Assembly: GCA_004028795.1 (NCBI GenBank)
Contig: SAIW01000014.1
Location: 1 to 54,398 of the forward strand
DNA length: 54,398 nt
Direction: 5' to 3'
Origin: Chitinophagaceae bacterium
GTDB lineage: Bacteria; Bacteroidota; Bacteroidia; Chitinophagales; Chitinophagaceae
Below are positions 34,385 through 41,505 of the stretch, piece by piece (positions within the stretch are counted from its first letter, which is position 1; the number at the start of each line of letters is the position of its first letter). Below the pieces are notes generated by a model. The model worked only from the letters and a program-made list of their open reading frames with translations. It was not told where the DNA came from and did no database searches. The position numbers were made by a program, and so were the translations under genes.

Positions 34385-34960
34385 ATGAATGAAGATGTAA
34401 ATAATAGTAACACTGCTTCTCTAAGCCCCTCCTTCGGAGGGGTTGGGGAGGCTGCATTCCCGGGGCAGGTACATCCTACTGCAGGCGGTGGTATTTTGGT
34501 AAGCAGTATTGATGATGTGGTAAACTGGGCACGCAGCAACAGCTTATGGCCATTGGTTTTCGGCACCAGTTGCTGTGCTATTGAAATGATGAGTACCGCT
34601 TCTGCCAAATACGATTGGAGCCGTTTTGGTTTTGAAGTAGCCAGAGCTACGCCACGCCAGGCAGATGTAATAATTATAGCTGGAACCATTGTTAATAAAA
34701 TGGCTCCGGTATTAAAACGTTTATACGATCAAATGGCAGACCCTAAATGGGTGGTAGCCATGGGTGCCTGTGCGACAAGTGGCGGGCCTTTTTTTTATAA
34801 TACTTATTCCGTTGTAAAAGGTGCAGACCATGTAATTCCTGTAGATGTATATATAGCGGGTTGCCCGCCAAGACCTGAAGCGTTGTTACATGCATTAATA
34901 ACATTACAGGAAAAAATAAAAAGCGGTTTAACAAGAGAACAAATAAGAAGCGGAGATTAG
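34385..34960 (+). CDS. nuoB: NADH-quinone oxidoreductase subunit B with in-frame repeat insertion
   Basis: A 191-residue subunit carrying the N2 [4Fe-4S] cluster. Its four Cys ligands are C63, C64 ([11 protein letters not shown]), C129 (GACATSGG) and C160 (GCPPRPEAL). NuoB passes electrons to quinone at the NuoD/NuoH interface. The N-terminus is odd: residues 14-23 ([10 protein letters not shown], beginning at S14) are encoded by a 30-bp palindromic repeat. No ATG lies between the repeat and the conserved core; only a TTG near residue 38 could act as a shorter start, so translation through the repeat is the simplest reading. It lies 42 bases after nuoA. Confidence 0.93.
   Translation: MNEDVNNSNTASLSPSFGGVGEAAFPGQVHPTAGGGILVSSIDDVVNWARSNSLWPLVFGTSCCAIEMMSTASAKYDWSRFGFEVARATPRQADVIIIAGTIVNKMAPVLKRLYDQMADPKWVVAMGACATSGGPFFYNTYSVVKGADHVIPVDVYIAGCPPRPEALLHALITLQEKIKSGLTREQIRSGD
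34424..34453 (+). repeat. 30-bp palindromic element inside nuoB (codons 14-23)
   Basis: AGCCCCTCCTTCGGAGGGG followed by TTGGGGAGGCT. CCCCTCC pairs with GGAGGGG around a 3-nt loop. The copy is exactly 30 bases, ten codons, in frame, and reads [10 protein letters not shown]. It differs from the nuoD copy at only a few loop positions. Confidence 0.9.
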
Positions 34961-35049
34961 TGTATCTCTCAGAAAACGCAGATAACACAGAAAATAATTT
35001 AGTATTTGGTTATTTAACGGATAGGTTAACATATATAAAATATAGTAGC

Positions 35050-35135
35050 GTCATTTCGAAGGTTCTTGCCTGAGAAATCTCTTTCACTAAAATGATGAGA
35101 TTCCTCGTTAGGCGGGAACCTAATTTCGGAATGAC
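35050..35135. repeat. 86-bp imperfect palindrome upstream of nuoC
   Basis: The left arm starts GTCATTTCGAAGGTTCTTGC and GAGAAATCT; the right arm mirrors it as AGATTCCTC...TTTCGGAATGAC. The copy at 41394-41479 has the same length and plan. ATG codons in the right arm (35092 and 35131) are in frame with nuoC. Confidence 0.85.
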
Positions 35136-35145
35136 TAATAAAAAT

Positions 35146-35601
35146 ATGACCAACGAAGAACTAAAACTATTTACTACAGAACAATTTCCTTTTTTAATTA
35201 TTGAAGAAGGAAATGAATGGCTTACTTATTATGTGGAAGCTGATGAATGGAAAACATTAGCCCATCAACTTCGTAATCATACATCTTTACAATTCGATTT
35301 TTTGTTTTGCCTTACCTGTGTAGATTGGAAAACACATCTTACCATGGTGTACCATTTAACATCAACAACATTCAAACATACGGTTGTAATCAAATCAAAA
35401 TTAAACAGAGAAAAACCGGAAATAGAAACAGTATGCGATATATGGCGTACCGCAGAATTTCATGAAAGAGAAGTGTATGATTTATTCGGTGTGCAGTTTT
35501 TAAACCATCCTGACTTAAGAAGATTATTATTAACCGACGATTGGAAAGGTTATCCATTATTGAAAGATTATGATGACCCGATAAACATGATTAAATTATA
35601 A
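35146..35601 (+). CDS. nuoC: NADH-quinone oxidoreductase subunit C
   Basis: A 151-residue peripheral-arm subunit of complex I. The family signature is HEREVYDLFGVQFLNHPDLR with LLLTDDWKGYPLLKDY near the end, which forms contacts with NuoD and NuoB. The start was set at ATG 35146 (MTNEELKLF). Two earlier in-frame ATG codons (35092, 35131) lie inside an 86-bp palindrome that also occurs before nuoM, so they are probably not the native start, although translation from them cannot be excluded. NuoC is separate from NuoD here, unlike the fused NuoCD of some bacteria. Confidence 0.93.
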   Translation: MTNEELKLFTTEQFPFLIIEEGNEWLTYYVEADEWKTLAHQLRNHTSLQFDFLFCLTCVDWKTHLTMVYHLTSTTFKHTVVIKSKLNREKPEIETVCDIWRTAEFHEREVYDLFGVQFLNHPDLRRLLLTDDWKGYPLLKDYDDPINMIKL

Positions 35602-35632
35602 GCCCCATCCTAACCTTCCCCAAAAGGGAAGG
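35601..35632. repeat. GC-rich hairpin element between nuoC and nuoD
   Basis: AGCCCCATCCTAACCTTCCC is followed by a loop and GGGAAGG. CCTTCCC (35614-35620) pairs with GGGAAGG (35626-35632). The first A (35601) is also the last base of the nuoC TAA. It has only one hairpin plus a C-rich leader, related to the element at 37942. Confidence 0.65.
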
Positions 35633-35640
35633 AAAGAAAA

Positions 35641-36792
35641 ATGTACAGAACAACAGACATATTAGAGCATAAACAAAGCCCCTCTGCAGGAGGGGTTGGG
35701 GAGGCTGAATACATGGTTATCAATGTAGGTCCGCAACACCCTGCAACACATGGCGTTTTGCATTTGGTAATTACCTTAAATGGCGAAACCATTATTAATG
35801 TTGAACCTCACCTTGGCTATATTCATCGTTCCATAGAAAAAATGTGCGAAAGCCTTACTTACAGGCAGTTTATCTATACTACCAGCAGAATGGATTATCT
35901 CTCTTCACACATAAACAATCATTGTTGTGCTATGAGTGTAGAGAAAGCTTTGCAGATAGAAATACCGGAACGTGCAAAATATATAAGAGTAATTTTAGAT
36001 GAATTAACAAGGCTTGCATCGCATCAATTATGGTGGGGTGCTATGGCTATGGATATCGGTGCCATTACTCCTTTCTTTTATGCATTCAGAGAAAGAGAAA
36101 TGATTAATGATATTATGGAAGAAACCTGCGGTGCAAGACTTACCATGAATTATATGGTTCCCGGTGGTGTGATGTTCGATTTGCATCCTAACTTTCAAAA
36201 GCGGGTAAAAGAGTTTATCGCTTTCTTTAAAAGTAAGATTGATGAGTACGATGAAATATTAACAGGTAATGTAATTTTTCAAAACAGAGTAAAAGGCATT
36301 GGTATGCTTTCCAAAGAAGACGCTATCAGTTACGGTTGCACAGGGCCAACAGCGAGAGCCAGTGGTGTTAGTTGCGATGTAAGAAAATTATATCCTTACG
36401 AATTATACAATAATATTGAGTTTGATGAAATCATTAACACCGGTTGCGATTCATTTGCACGCTATCAGGTGCGTATGCAGGAAATGAAACAATCATTAAA
36501 AATTGTAGAACAGTTAATTGATAATATTCCCGAAGGAGATTTTCAAGCCAAAACAAAAGCAGTATTGAAATTACCTAAAGGCGAATTTTATACAAGGGTT
36601 GAAACAGCAAGAGGTGAATTTGGTGTGTACATAGTTAGTGAAGGTGCTACAACACCATACAGGATTAAGTTTCGTTCACCGGGCTTTTCAAATTTATCGG
36701 CATTAAATCATATGGCTAAAGGCAATAAGATTGGAGATTTGGTTGCTATTATGGGAACGATAGATTTAGTAATACCTGATATTGATAGATAA
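35641..36792 (+). CDS. nuoD: NADH-quinone oxidoreductase subunit D with in-frame repeat insertion
   Basis: A 383-residue subunit that, with NuoB, forms the quinone site. GPQHPATHGVLH is at 30-41, PHLGYIHRSIEK at about 57-68, and the C-terminal RIKFRSPGFSNL is conserved. Residues 13-22 (SPSAGGVGEA) are encoded by a 30-bp palindromic repeat. ATG 35713 (residue 25, MVINVGPQHP) could be an alternative, shorter start, so in nuoD alone it is not proven that the insertion is translated. The sequence type is close to the 11-subunit, Bacteroides-like complexes. A 73-base AT-rich gap separates it from nuoH, where many bacteria carry nuoEFG. Confidence 0.94.
   Translation: MYRTTDILEHKQSPSAGGVGEAEYMVINVGPQHPATHGVLHLVITLNGETIINVEPHLGYIHRSIEKMCESLTYRQFIYTTSRMDYLSSHINNHCCAMSVEKALQIEIPERAKYIRVILDELTRLASHQLWWGAMAMDIGAITPFFYAFREREMINDIMEETCGARLTMNYMVPGGVMFDLHPNFQKRVKEFIAFFKSKIDEYDEILTGNVIFQNRVKGIGMLSKEDAISYGCTGPTARASGVSCDVRKLYPYELYNNIEFDEIINTGCDSFARYQVRMQEMKQSLKIVEQLIDNIPEGDFQAKTKAVLKLPKGEFYTRVETARGEFGVYIVSEGATTPYRIKFRSPGFSNLSALNHMAKGNKIGDLVAIMGTIDLVIPDIDR
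35677..35706 (+). repeat. 30-bp palindromic element inside nuoD (codons 13-22)
   Basis: AGCCCCTCTGCAGGAGGGG followed by TTGGGGAGGCT. CCCCTC pairs with GAGGGG. It is ten codons, in the same frame as the nuoB copy, and encodes SPSAGGVGEA. Confidence 0.9.
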
Positions 36793-36852
36793 TGATAAAT
36801 GAATAATGATAAATTATGAATTGTAAACCATTTATAATTTGTCATTCATAAT
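36790..36852. repeat. AT-rich imperfect palindrome between nuoD and nuoH
   Basis: The left side has ATAAATGAATAATGATAAAT and TATGAATTG; the right side has ATTTATAATTTGTCATTCAT. They face each other approximately. No family assignment is made; the gap has no gene. Confidence 0.4.
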
Positions 36853-36865
36853 GTAAAGTTTTTAA

Positions 36866-37942
36866 ATGCCAAGCTTAGAAAACATAACAAATACAATACA
36901 CACATGGTTGAACAATCATGTAAGCAGCACATTGGCAACCTTAATTGAAATGCTTATTGTTGCTTTATTGGCAATGGGCCTGTTTGCTATATTGGGTTTG
37001 ATATTGGTATTAATGGAAAGAAAAGTTTCTGCCTACATGCAAATACGTTTAGGTCCTAACCGTGTTGGTTTTAAAGGCAGTTTACAAACATTGGCAGATA
37101 CTTTAAAATTAGTGTTGAAAGAAGGTTTAACTCCCAACGGGGCAGATAAATTGTTGTTCAACTTAGCACATTATGTTGTTATGTGTGCAGCCATGCTTAT
37201 TCTTGCACCGCTTGCCTTTGCTAAAGGTTTTCAGATTTGGGATATTAATATTGGTGTGTTATATATTTCAGCTATTTCATCAATCGGTGTTATCGGTATT
37301 TTAATGGCGGGTTGGGCAAGTAATAACAAATATTCTTTATTGGGTGCTATGCGTAGCGGAGCACAAATTGTAAGTTATGAGTTAAGTGCAGGTTTATCTG
37401 TTTTATGTATTGTTATTTTAACAGGCAGTTTAAGAATAAGTGATATTGTAAATGCACAACAAAACGGTTGGTTTATTTTTAAAGGGCATATACCAGCAAT
37501 TATTGCTTTTGTTATTTTTATTATTGCCGTTACTGCTGAAACAAACAGGGCTCCTTTTGATTTGGCAGAAGCAGAAAGTGAATTAACAGCAGGCTTTCAT
37601 ACAGAATATTCGGGAATGAAATTCGCCTTGTTTTTTTTGGCTGAATATGTAAACATTTTTGTGGTATGTGCTATTGGTGCTACTTTGTTTTTTGGCGGAT
37701 GGATGCCTTTGCACATCGGCAACTGGCAAGGGTTTAATCATGCTATGGATTTTGTACCATCAAGTATTTGGTTTACGATAAAAGTATTCGGATTAATATT
37801 TTTAATCATGTGGTTCAGGTGGACTTTTCCGCGTTTGCGTGTTGATCAATTATTAAATTTAGAATGGAAATATTTATTGCCATTAAGCTTAGTGAATTTA
37901 TTGGTAATGACAGTGGTGGCAATTATGGGTTGGCATTTTTGA
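36866..37942 (+). CDS. nuoH: NADH-quinone oxidoreductase subunit H
   Basis: A 358-residue membrane subunit with eight or nine helices that forms the quinone-tunnel roof and links the peripheral arm to the proton pumps. Conserved segments are LMERKVSAYMQIRLGPNRVG (about 50-69), ETNRAPFDLAEAESELTAGF (about 224-243) with HTEYSGMKFALFFLAEY after it, and the C-terminal MWFRWTFPRLRVDQL. Its first 25 residues are a normal amphipathic leader. The TGA of nuoH overlaps the first A of a repeat element. Confidence 0.95.
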   Translation: MPSLENITNTIHTWLNNHVSSTLATLIEMLIVALLAMGLFAILGLILVLMERKVSAYMQIRLGPNRVGFKGSLQTLADTLKLVLKEGLTPNGADKLLFNLAHYVVMCAAMLILAPLAFAKGFQIWDINIGVLYISAISSIGVIGILMAGWASNNKYSLLGAMRSGAQIVSYELSAGLSVLCIVILTGSLRISDIVNAQQNGWFIFKGHIPAIIAFVIFIIAVTAETNRAPFDLAEAESELTAGFHTEYSGMKFALFFLAEYVNIFVVCAIGATLFFGGWMPLHIGNWQGFNHAMDFVPSSIWFTIKVFGLIFLIMWFRWTFPRLRVDQLLNLEWKYLLPLSLVNLLVMTVVAIMGWHF

Positions 37943-38013
37943 GCCCCCAACCCCTGAAGGGGAGTTGAGGGTGTAACAATAAAATTACAAATAACCCCTT
38001 TAGGGGATTGGGG
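37942..38013. repeat. Two GC-rich hairpin elements between nuoH and nuoI
   Basis: First element: AGCCCCCAACCCCTGAAGGGG then AGTTGAGGG, with CCCCT/AGGGG at 37951-37962; its first A is the last base of the nuoH TGA. Second element: AACCCCTTTAGGGGATTGGGG (37993-38013), ending two bases before the nuoI ATG. Both are relatives of the nuoB/nuoD insert. Confidence 0.65.
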
Positions 38014-38014
38014 C

Positions 38015-38485
38015 ATGTTTTTAAAAAATTACATATCAGAAGTAGCGGGTGCAGTAAAGTCTTTATTGAAAGGAATGAAGCTGACCGGTTATTATTTTAC
38101 GCATCGTAAAGAAATAATAACGCAGCATTACCCTGAGATAAAGCCGCAATTGCCCGAACGTTTCAGAGGGGAAGTGGTTATGCTGCACGATGAAAATAAT
38201 GAGCATGCCTGCACCGGTTGTACTGCCTGCGAATTGGCTTGCCCCAACGGCACTATAAAAATTATTACCAAGTTTGATATAACCCCTGAAGGCAAAAAGA
38301 AAAAAGCGATTGACACATTTGTGTACCATTTAGAATTATGTACCATGTGTAATTTATGTGTAGATGCCTGCCCAACGGGTGCCATAACAATGGCTCAGAA
38401 TTTTGAGCATAGTGTTTTTAACAGAAATGATTTAACTAAAAAATTAAATAAACCAGGTTCTAAAGTAAGAGCCGGAGTAGAATAA
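38015..38485 (+). CDS. nuoI: NADH-quinone oxidoreductase subunit I
   Basis: A 156-residue 2x[4Fe-4S] ferredoxin-like subunit carrying clusters N6a and N6b. The ligands are C66, C69, C72, C76 (CTGCTACELACP) and C109, C112, C115, C119 (CTMCNLCVDACP). It relays electrons towards NuoB. With NuoE, F and G absent from the operon, NuoI is the first cluster protein in the visible set and may accept electrons from another donor, such as ferredoxin (inference). Its TAA shares one base with the nuoJ ATG. Confidence 0.95.
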   Translation: MFLKNYISEVAGAVKSLLKGMKLTGYYFTHRKEIITQHYPEIKPQLPERFRGEVVMLHDENNEHACTGCTACELACPNGTIKIITKFDITPEGKKKKAIDTFVYHLELCTMCNLCVDACPTGAITMAQNFEHSVFNRNDLTKKLNKPGSKVRAGVE

Positions 38486-38997
38486 TGAAGACAGTTGATA
38501 TTATATTTTATTGTATTGCAGCATTCGTGTTAACAACAGGTTTGCTGGCTGTTACAACAAGAAAAATATTTCGCTCTGCTATATGGTTGCTGTTTTGTTT
38601 AATGGGTATCGCTGCTTTATACTTTTGGATGAATGCTAATTTTATTGCTGCCATACAGATTGCGGTGTATGTGGGCGGTATTGTGGTATTAATCATCTTC
38701 TCTATATTCTTAACGCAGCAGGCAGGTAACCAAATGCCAAAGCCAAACGGGCTGCGGATTGCAGCAGCAAGTGCAGCATCGTTAATTGGTTTTGGATTAA
38801 TTTTTCAATTGTTTAAAAAGCACACATTTCAAACAACAGGTAACAATTTTGATATAGATATAGCAACAATAGGTAAGCAATTATTAAGTATTGAGGCAGA
38901 TGGCTATGCTTTGCCTTTTGAAGTAATCAGTATTTTATTATTGGCTGCTATGGTTGGTTGTATTGTTATTGCTATGAAACCTAAAACTGAAGTATGA
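38485..38997 (+). CDS. nuoJ: NADH-quinone oxidoreductase subunit J
   Basis: A 170-residue membrane subunit with five helices. FRSAIWLLFCLMGIAALYFW and the following ANFIAAIQIAVYVGGIVVLI are the usual conserved helices (TM3 with its pi-bulge region). The last helix FEVISILLLAAMVGCIVIAM is also typical. It overlaps nuoI by one base and nuoK by four (ATGA), indicating coupled translation. Confidence 0.93.
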   Translation: MKTVDIIFYCIAAFVLTTGLLAVTTRKIFRSAIWLLFCLMGIAALYFWMNANFIAAIQIAVYVGGIVVLIIFSIFLTQQAGNQMPKPNGLRIAAASAASLIGFGLIFQLFKKHTFQTTGNNFDIDIATIGKQLLSIEADGYALPFEVISILLLAAMVGCIVIAMKPKTEV

Positions 38998-39305
38998 CGG
39001 TTGGTTTAACACATATTATTGTACTGAGCACAGCTTTATTTTTTATAGGCATGTTCGGCTTGTTTACCCGAAGAAACATGATTACCATGTTAATGAGTAT
39101 TGAATTACTGCTGAACAGTGTCAACATCAATTTTGTAGCATTTAATAAATATCTCTATCCTGCTAAAATGGACGGTGTGTTTTTCTCTGTATTTATTATA
39201 ACTGTTGCAGCAGCAGAAGCGGCTGTAGCGATTGCGATAATTATTAATTTATATCGTACGCATAAAAGCATTGATGTAGATGATGTAGCAGATTTGAAGC
39301 AGTAG
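38994..39305 (+). CDS. nuoK: NADH-quinone oxidoreductase subunit K
   Basis: A 103-residue, three-helix subunit. The two conserved membrane glutamates of the proton path are expected in SIELLLNSVNINFVAF and VAAAEAAVAIAI; both are present. The start overlaps nuoJ by four bases. Its TAG stop overlaps a repeat element. Confidence 0.94.
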   Translation: MTVGLTHIIVLSTALFFIGMFGLFTRRNMITMLMSIELLLNSVNINFVAFNKYLYPAKMDGVFFSVFIITVAAAEAAVAIAIIINLYRTHKSIDVDDVADLKQ

Positions 39306-39334
39306 CCTCCCCCAACCCCTCCGAAAGAGGGGCT
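39304..39334 (-). repeat. Palindromic element between nuoK and nuoL, inverted orientation
   Basis: AGCCTCCCCCAACCCCTCCG, then AAAGAGGGGCT. This is the reverse complement of the nuoB-type element with one extra C. CCCCTC (39316-39321) pairs with GAGGGG (39327-39332). Its first two bases are the AG of the nuoK TAG. Confidence 0.85.
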
Positions 39335-39346
39335 GAAATTAATTGT

Positions 39347-41329
39347 ATGATGAAAGAACTTTTATACCATATCACTGCATTTAAAAGCCTCCCCTTGGGG
39401 GAGGTTGGAGGGGCAGCTTTATGGATTATACTGTTACCACTTGCAAACTTTATTTTGCTTGGGTTAGGTAAAAAGTATTTGAAAAATATGGCAGGTGTTT
39501 TATCTACCGTTTTATTATTTATTGCGGTAGTTATTGCTTTAAGTATTGCTTACCATTATTTTTTTATTGATGGCAAACAAAACGGCGTATATCAAACCAT
39601 TACTATTTGTCAGGCTCATTGGTTAAGCCTTTCACCAACCATGAATGTAGAATTGGGCATTCAGTTAGACGCATTATCTGTAATGATGTTGGTTGTGGTT
39701 ACATTCATTTCTTCTATGGTGCATTTGTTCAGCTTGGGTTACATGAAAGGCGAAGAAAGATATGCTAACTACTTTGCGTACTTAGGTTTGTTTACTTTTT
39801 CTATGTTAGGGTTAGTGGCAGCAACTAATTTATTACAACTGTATATGTGTTGGGAATTGGTGGGCGTTTCCTCTTATTTATTAATCGGCTTTTATTTTGA
39901 AAAACCATCTGCGGTTGCCGCTGCTAAAAAAGCTTTTATCGTTACGCGTTTTGCAGATTTGGGTTTATTGATTGGCATTTTAATTCTTTCTTTCAATACT
40001 GGCAGTTTCGATTTTCAAACAGTTATTCAATCATTAACCAATACACAATCATCATCTTTCATATCTATTACTGCATCATCATTTTTAGGAATGAGTACTT
40101 TAACATGGGGATTGATTTTAATATTCATCGGCGGTGCGGGAAAGAGTGCCATGCTGCCTTTGCATATCTGGTTGCCCGATGCCATGGAAGGTCCAACACC
40201 TGTGTCTGCTTTAATACATGCTGCCACCATGGTTGTTGCCGGTGTATTTCTGGTAGCTAAACTGTTTGCAGTATTTGCCATAGATGTTACGGCTTTGCAA
40301 TTAGTTGGTTATGTAGGTTCCGCCAGTGCTTTGTTTGCAGCCATTATAGCTTGCACACAAACAGATATTAAAAGAGTATTGGCATACTCAACCATGAGCC
40401 AGATTGGCTATATGATGTTTGCATTAGGAGTTTCAAAATATGGCGGTGAAGAGGGCCTGGGTTATAGTGCTGCCCTGTTTCATTTATTTACACATGCTTT
40501 CTTTAAATCATTATTATTCTTGTGTGCCGGTGCAGTAATTCATTTAGTGCACAGCAATGAAATGAAAGATATGGGTGGCTTAAGAAAATTAATGCCTGTA
40601 ACACATATTGCTTTCTTAATTGCCTGCTTGGCAATTGCAGGTGTGCCGCCGTTTGCAGGGTTTTTTAGTAAGGAAGAAATTTTATCTGCAACTTATAAAA
40701 ATAATAAAGGCATTTATATACTTGCTTTGTTTACTTCTGCTGTAACTGCTTTTTATATGTTCCGTTTATATTTCTCTATTTTCTGGAATAAATCTTTTGA
40801 TAATCATCATCATGAACATCATGGAGAAGGAACCATAACAATGAAGTTGCCATTGCTAATTTTGATGCTTTGTGCAGCAGCAGTCGGTTTTATTCCTTTC
40901 TCTGAATTTATTTCAAGTGATAATCATCCTTTTCATTCAGCCATACATATCGGCTTTTCAATATTGCCGGTTGTTTTAGGATTGTGTGGAATTACACTGG
41001 CTGCATTTTTATATTTTAAACAAAACGATAGGCCCGATAAAATTGTCAACAGCATTCAGGTATTGTATAAAACAGCGTATAGAAAATTTTATGTTGATGA
41101 GTTGTATCTGTTCATCACTAAAAAAATAATTTTTAATGGTATTGCTAAACCTGCTGCATGGATTGATAAAAACATTGTGGATAGTTGTATGAATGGCGTT
41201 GCATCGATAACAACAACTATTTCAGCAACAATAAAAAATATGCAATCTGGTAAAGTGCAGCAATACGCTTTATACTTTTTTGCAGGCGTAGCTGTGTTAT
41301 TGATGGCTGTATTGTATGTGTGGAAATGA
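39347..41329 (+). CDS. nuoL: NADH-quinone oxidoreductase subunit L with in-frame repeat insertion
   Basis: A 660-residue proton-pumping subunit of the Mrp-antiporter type. Hallmarks are LQLYMCWELVGVSSYLLIGF, GKSAMLPLHIWLPDAMEGPT, SALIHAATMVVAGVFLVAKL and AYSTMSQIGYMMFALG. The lateral helix and final membrane helix occupy the last 100 residues. Residues 14-24 (SLPLGEVGGAA) are encoded by an 11-codon palindromic repeat placed just before the first membrane helix LWIILLPLANFILLGLG. No ATG, GTG or TTG start codon lies between the repeat and that helix, so translation must pass through it. Confidence 0.95.
   Translation: MMKELLYHITAFKSLPLGEVGGAALWIILLPLANFILLGLGKKYLKNMAGVLSTVLLFIAVVIALSIAYHYFFIDGKQNGVYQTITICQAHWLSLSPTMNVELGIQLDALSVMMLVVVTFISSMVHLFSLGYMKGEERYANYFAYLGLFTFSMLGLVAATNLLQLYMCWELVGVSSYLLIGFYFEKPSAVAAAKKAFIVTRFADLGLLIGILILSFNTGSFDFQTVIQSLTNTQSSSFISITASSFLGMSTLTWGLILIFIGGAGKSAMLPLHIWLPDAMEGPTPVSALIHAATMVVAGVFLVAKLFAVFAIDVTALQLVGYVGSASALFAAIIACTQTDIKRVLAYSTMSQIGYMMFALGVSKYGGEEGLGYSAALFHLFTHAFFKSLLFLCAGAVIHLVHSNEMKDMGGLRKLMPVTHIAFLIACLAIAGVPPFAGFFSKEEILSATYKNNKGIYILALFTSAVTAFYMFRLYFSIFWNKSFDNHHHEHHGEGTITMKLPLLILMLCAAAVGFIPFSEFISSDNHPFHSAIHIGFSILPVVLGLCGITLAAFLYFKQNDRPDKIVNSIQVLYKTAYRKFYVDELYLFITKKIIFNGIAKPAAWIDKNIVDSCMNGVASITTTISATIKNMQSGKVQQYALYFFAGVAVLLMAVLYVWK
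39386..39418 (+). repeat. 33-bp palindromic element inside nuoL (codons 14-24)
   Basis: AGCCTCCCCTTGGGGGAGG then TTGGAGGGGCAGCT. CCTCCCC pairs with GGGGAGG around a 3-nt loop. It has the same frame and orientation as the copies in nuoB and nuoD, but with a variant stem. It encodes SLPLGEVGGAA. Confidence 0.85.
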
Positions 41330-41393
41330 GCAAGGTGAAATGGTGAAAAGTGAATAGAAAATAGAAAGAAGGAAATTGAAAATAAATGATAAC

Positions 41394-41479
41394 GTCATTT
41401 CGAAGGTTCTTGCCTGAGAAATCTGTAAATAAATAATGATGAGATTTCTCGTTGAGCAAGAACTCAATCTTGAAATGAC
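41394..41479. repeat. 86-bp imperfect palindrome upstream of nuoM
   Basis: It starts GTCATTTCGAAGGTTCTTGC and GAGAAATCT, and ends AGATTTCTC...TTGAAATGAC. The outer 30 bases of the left arm are identical to those of 35050-35080. It lies 26 bases before the nuoM ATG. Confidence 0.85.
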
Positions 41480-41505
41480 AATCAACTTTAGAAAACGAAT
41501 AATAA

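Noticed and set aside
36793-36865. Hidden nuoE/F/G remnant between nuoD and nuoH
   Set aside because: The gap is only 73 AT-rich bases with an imperfect palindrome; no cluster or NADH-binding motif could fit.
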